Positions 63,617 to 64,000 of a stretch of DNA of 64,000 nucleotides are shown here, piece after piece. The position numbers and the translations under genes were made by a program. The stretch is taken from contig NC_091119.1 of the NCBI RefSeq assembly GCF_040183065.1, positions 204,645,298-204,709,297 of the forward strand, given 5' to 3'. A model generated the notes under the pieces. The model saw only the letters and a list, made by a program, of their open reading frames with translations, ran no database searches and had not been told where the DNA came from. This DNA comes from Periplaneta americana. Its lineage: Eukaryota > Arthropoda > Insecta > Blattodea > Blattidae. The first letter of the stretch is position 1, and each line of letters opens with the position of its first letter.

Positions 63617-63840
63617 CAGTCGAAACCGGTTATAACGACTCCGAAGGGACCGCCATTTTACGGTCGTTATAGCCGGTAGTCGCACAAACCTATTTTTTTT
63701 TTTTTTGCTAAAAATTTCACATCTGTAAATTTTAGGCTGAACACATACATGGATAATGAACAGAATACAATCAAAACTTCAAACAACGTAACAGAAATGC
63801 AGTACGTGCAGTATTTACAATACAGTATTTGTGGAGATAG
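63617..63840 (+). mobile_element. Pogo-like terminus fragment
   Basis: TA at 63615-63616 is followed by CAGTCGAAACCGGTTATAAC, then GACTCCGAAGGGACC, very like known pogo/Tigger-type ends. Nearby GTCGTTATAGCCGG mirrors CCGGTTATAACGAC. No coding part and no other end before the RTE copy starts. Confidence 0.5.
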
Positions 63841-63841
63841 T

Positions 63842-64000
63842 GAGTTAACTTTGTTCTAGAGTATGTCATTAGAAAGTCAGGGATAACAGAGAGGGTTTGG
63901 AATTGAACGGGTTACATCAGCTGCTTGTCTATGCGGATGACGTGAATATGTTAGGAGAAAATCCACAAACGATTACGGAAACATGGGAATTTTACTGGAA
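63842..64000 (+). pseudogene. RTE-type LINE RT, start of copy R9 (runs off the window)
   Basis: Begins within RT after motif B (FVLEYVIRK), loses the frame by a one-base deletion near 63870, then holds [20 protein letters not shown] (motif C) in the next frame. The end of the window cuts it. Confidence 0.85.

Noticed and set aside
1..64000. LTR retrotransposon, endogenous virus or Helitron
   Set aside because: No paired LTRs, no gag/protease/integrase motifs and no Rep/Helicase domain were seen. The repeat at 19096 and 50591 stays unclassified.

Overview
The window looks like transposon-dense intergenic DNA from a large arthropod genome. It is AT-rich and full of (AAT)n/(ATT)n runs, with many 5'-truncated LINE copies, tRNA-headed SINEs and TIR elements of several superfamilies. 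An insect is most likely, and a cockroach or termite (Blattodea) is my best guess from the repeat style; this is inference and not proven by any host gene. I see no convincing host protein-coding gene, rRNA gene, functional tRNA gene, CRISPR array or bacterial feature. All recognisable coding sequence belongs to mobile elements, and almost all of it is truncated, frameshifted or internally deleted.

Layout. 1-2.5 kb: a satellite of 33/32-bp units joined at its left edge to a scrap of RTE-type LINE. 3.2-7.5 kb: LINE family A (-), an RTE-type LINE (+), a Penelope-like GIY-YIG fragment and two LINE family E 3' ends. 8.2-10.0 kb: a fold-back TIR element carrying a family C LINE and an RTE copy. 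10.1-13.9 kb: a nested stack in which a family A LINE with a duplicated 3' UTR is hit by a Tc1-like MITE in one copy and by a mariner in the tail of the other, and abuts the best preserved RTE copy. 14-22 kb: a GC-rich island, an RTE copy with clear target-site duplication (TSD), a SINE, a family C LINE with 35-bp repeats in its 3' UTR, a decayed LINE, and a 61-bp tandem array. 22-27 kb: a TIR element, a 70-bp array, and a fold-back element with transposase N-terminal fragments in both arms. 27.5-32.5 kb: a hAT-like element with an inverted-dimer SINE inside, an IS630/mariner-type transposase scrap, a Harbinger-like element and a 590-bp TIR element. 34-40 kb: an RTE copy, a transposase split by about 1.2 kb of TTTA-rich DNA, and LINE fragments. 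41-48 kb: pogo-like elements (one C-terminal half, one N-terminal half), a MITE and an element with TTAA ends. 48-50.6 kb: a nest about five layers deep. 51-64 kb: CTCA microsatellite, LINE, MITE, SINE dimers, an R2-type restriction-like endonuclease fragment, an IS630-like element whose transposase has lost its catalytic core, and the start of another RTE copy at the right edge.

The points most worth attention are: (1) two-tier hairpins kept just upstream of the tail in three LINE families; (2) SINEs that moved as inverted or tandem dimers with a single TSD; (3) a MITE whose own terminal repeat is multiplied inside it, with an empty site next door; (4) transposase relics in which the DNA-binding part is joined to the C-terminus without the first catalytic residues; and (5) a chain of nested insertions that gives a relative time order.
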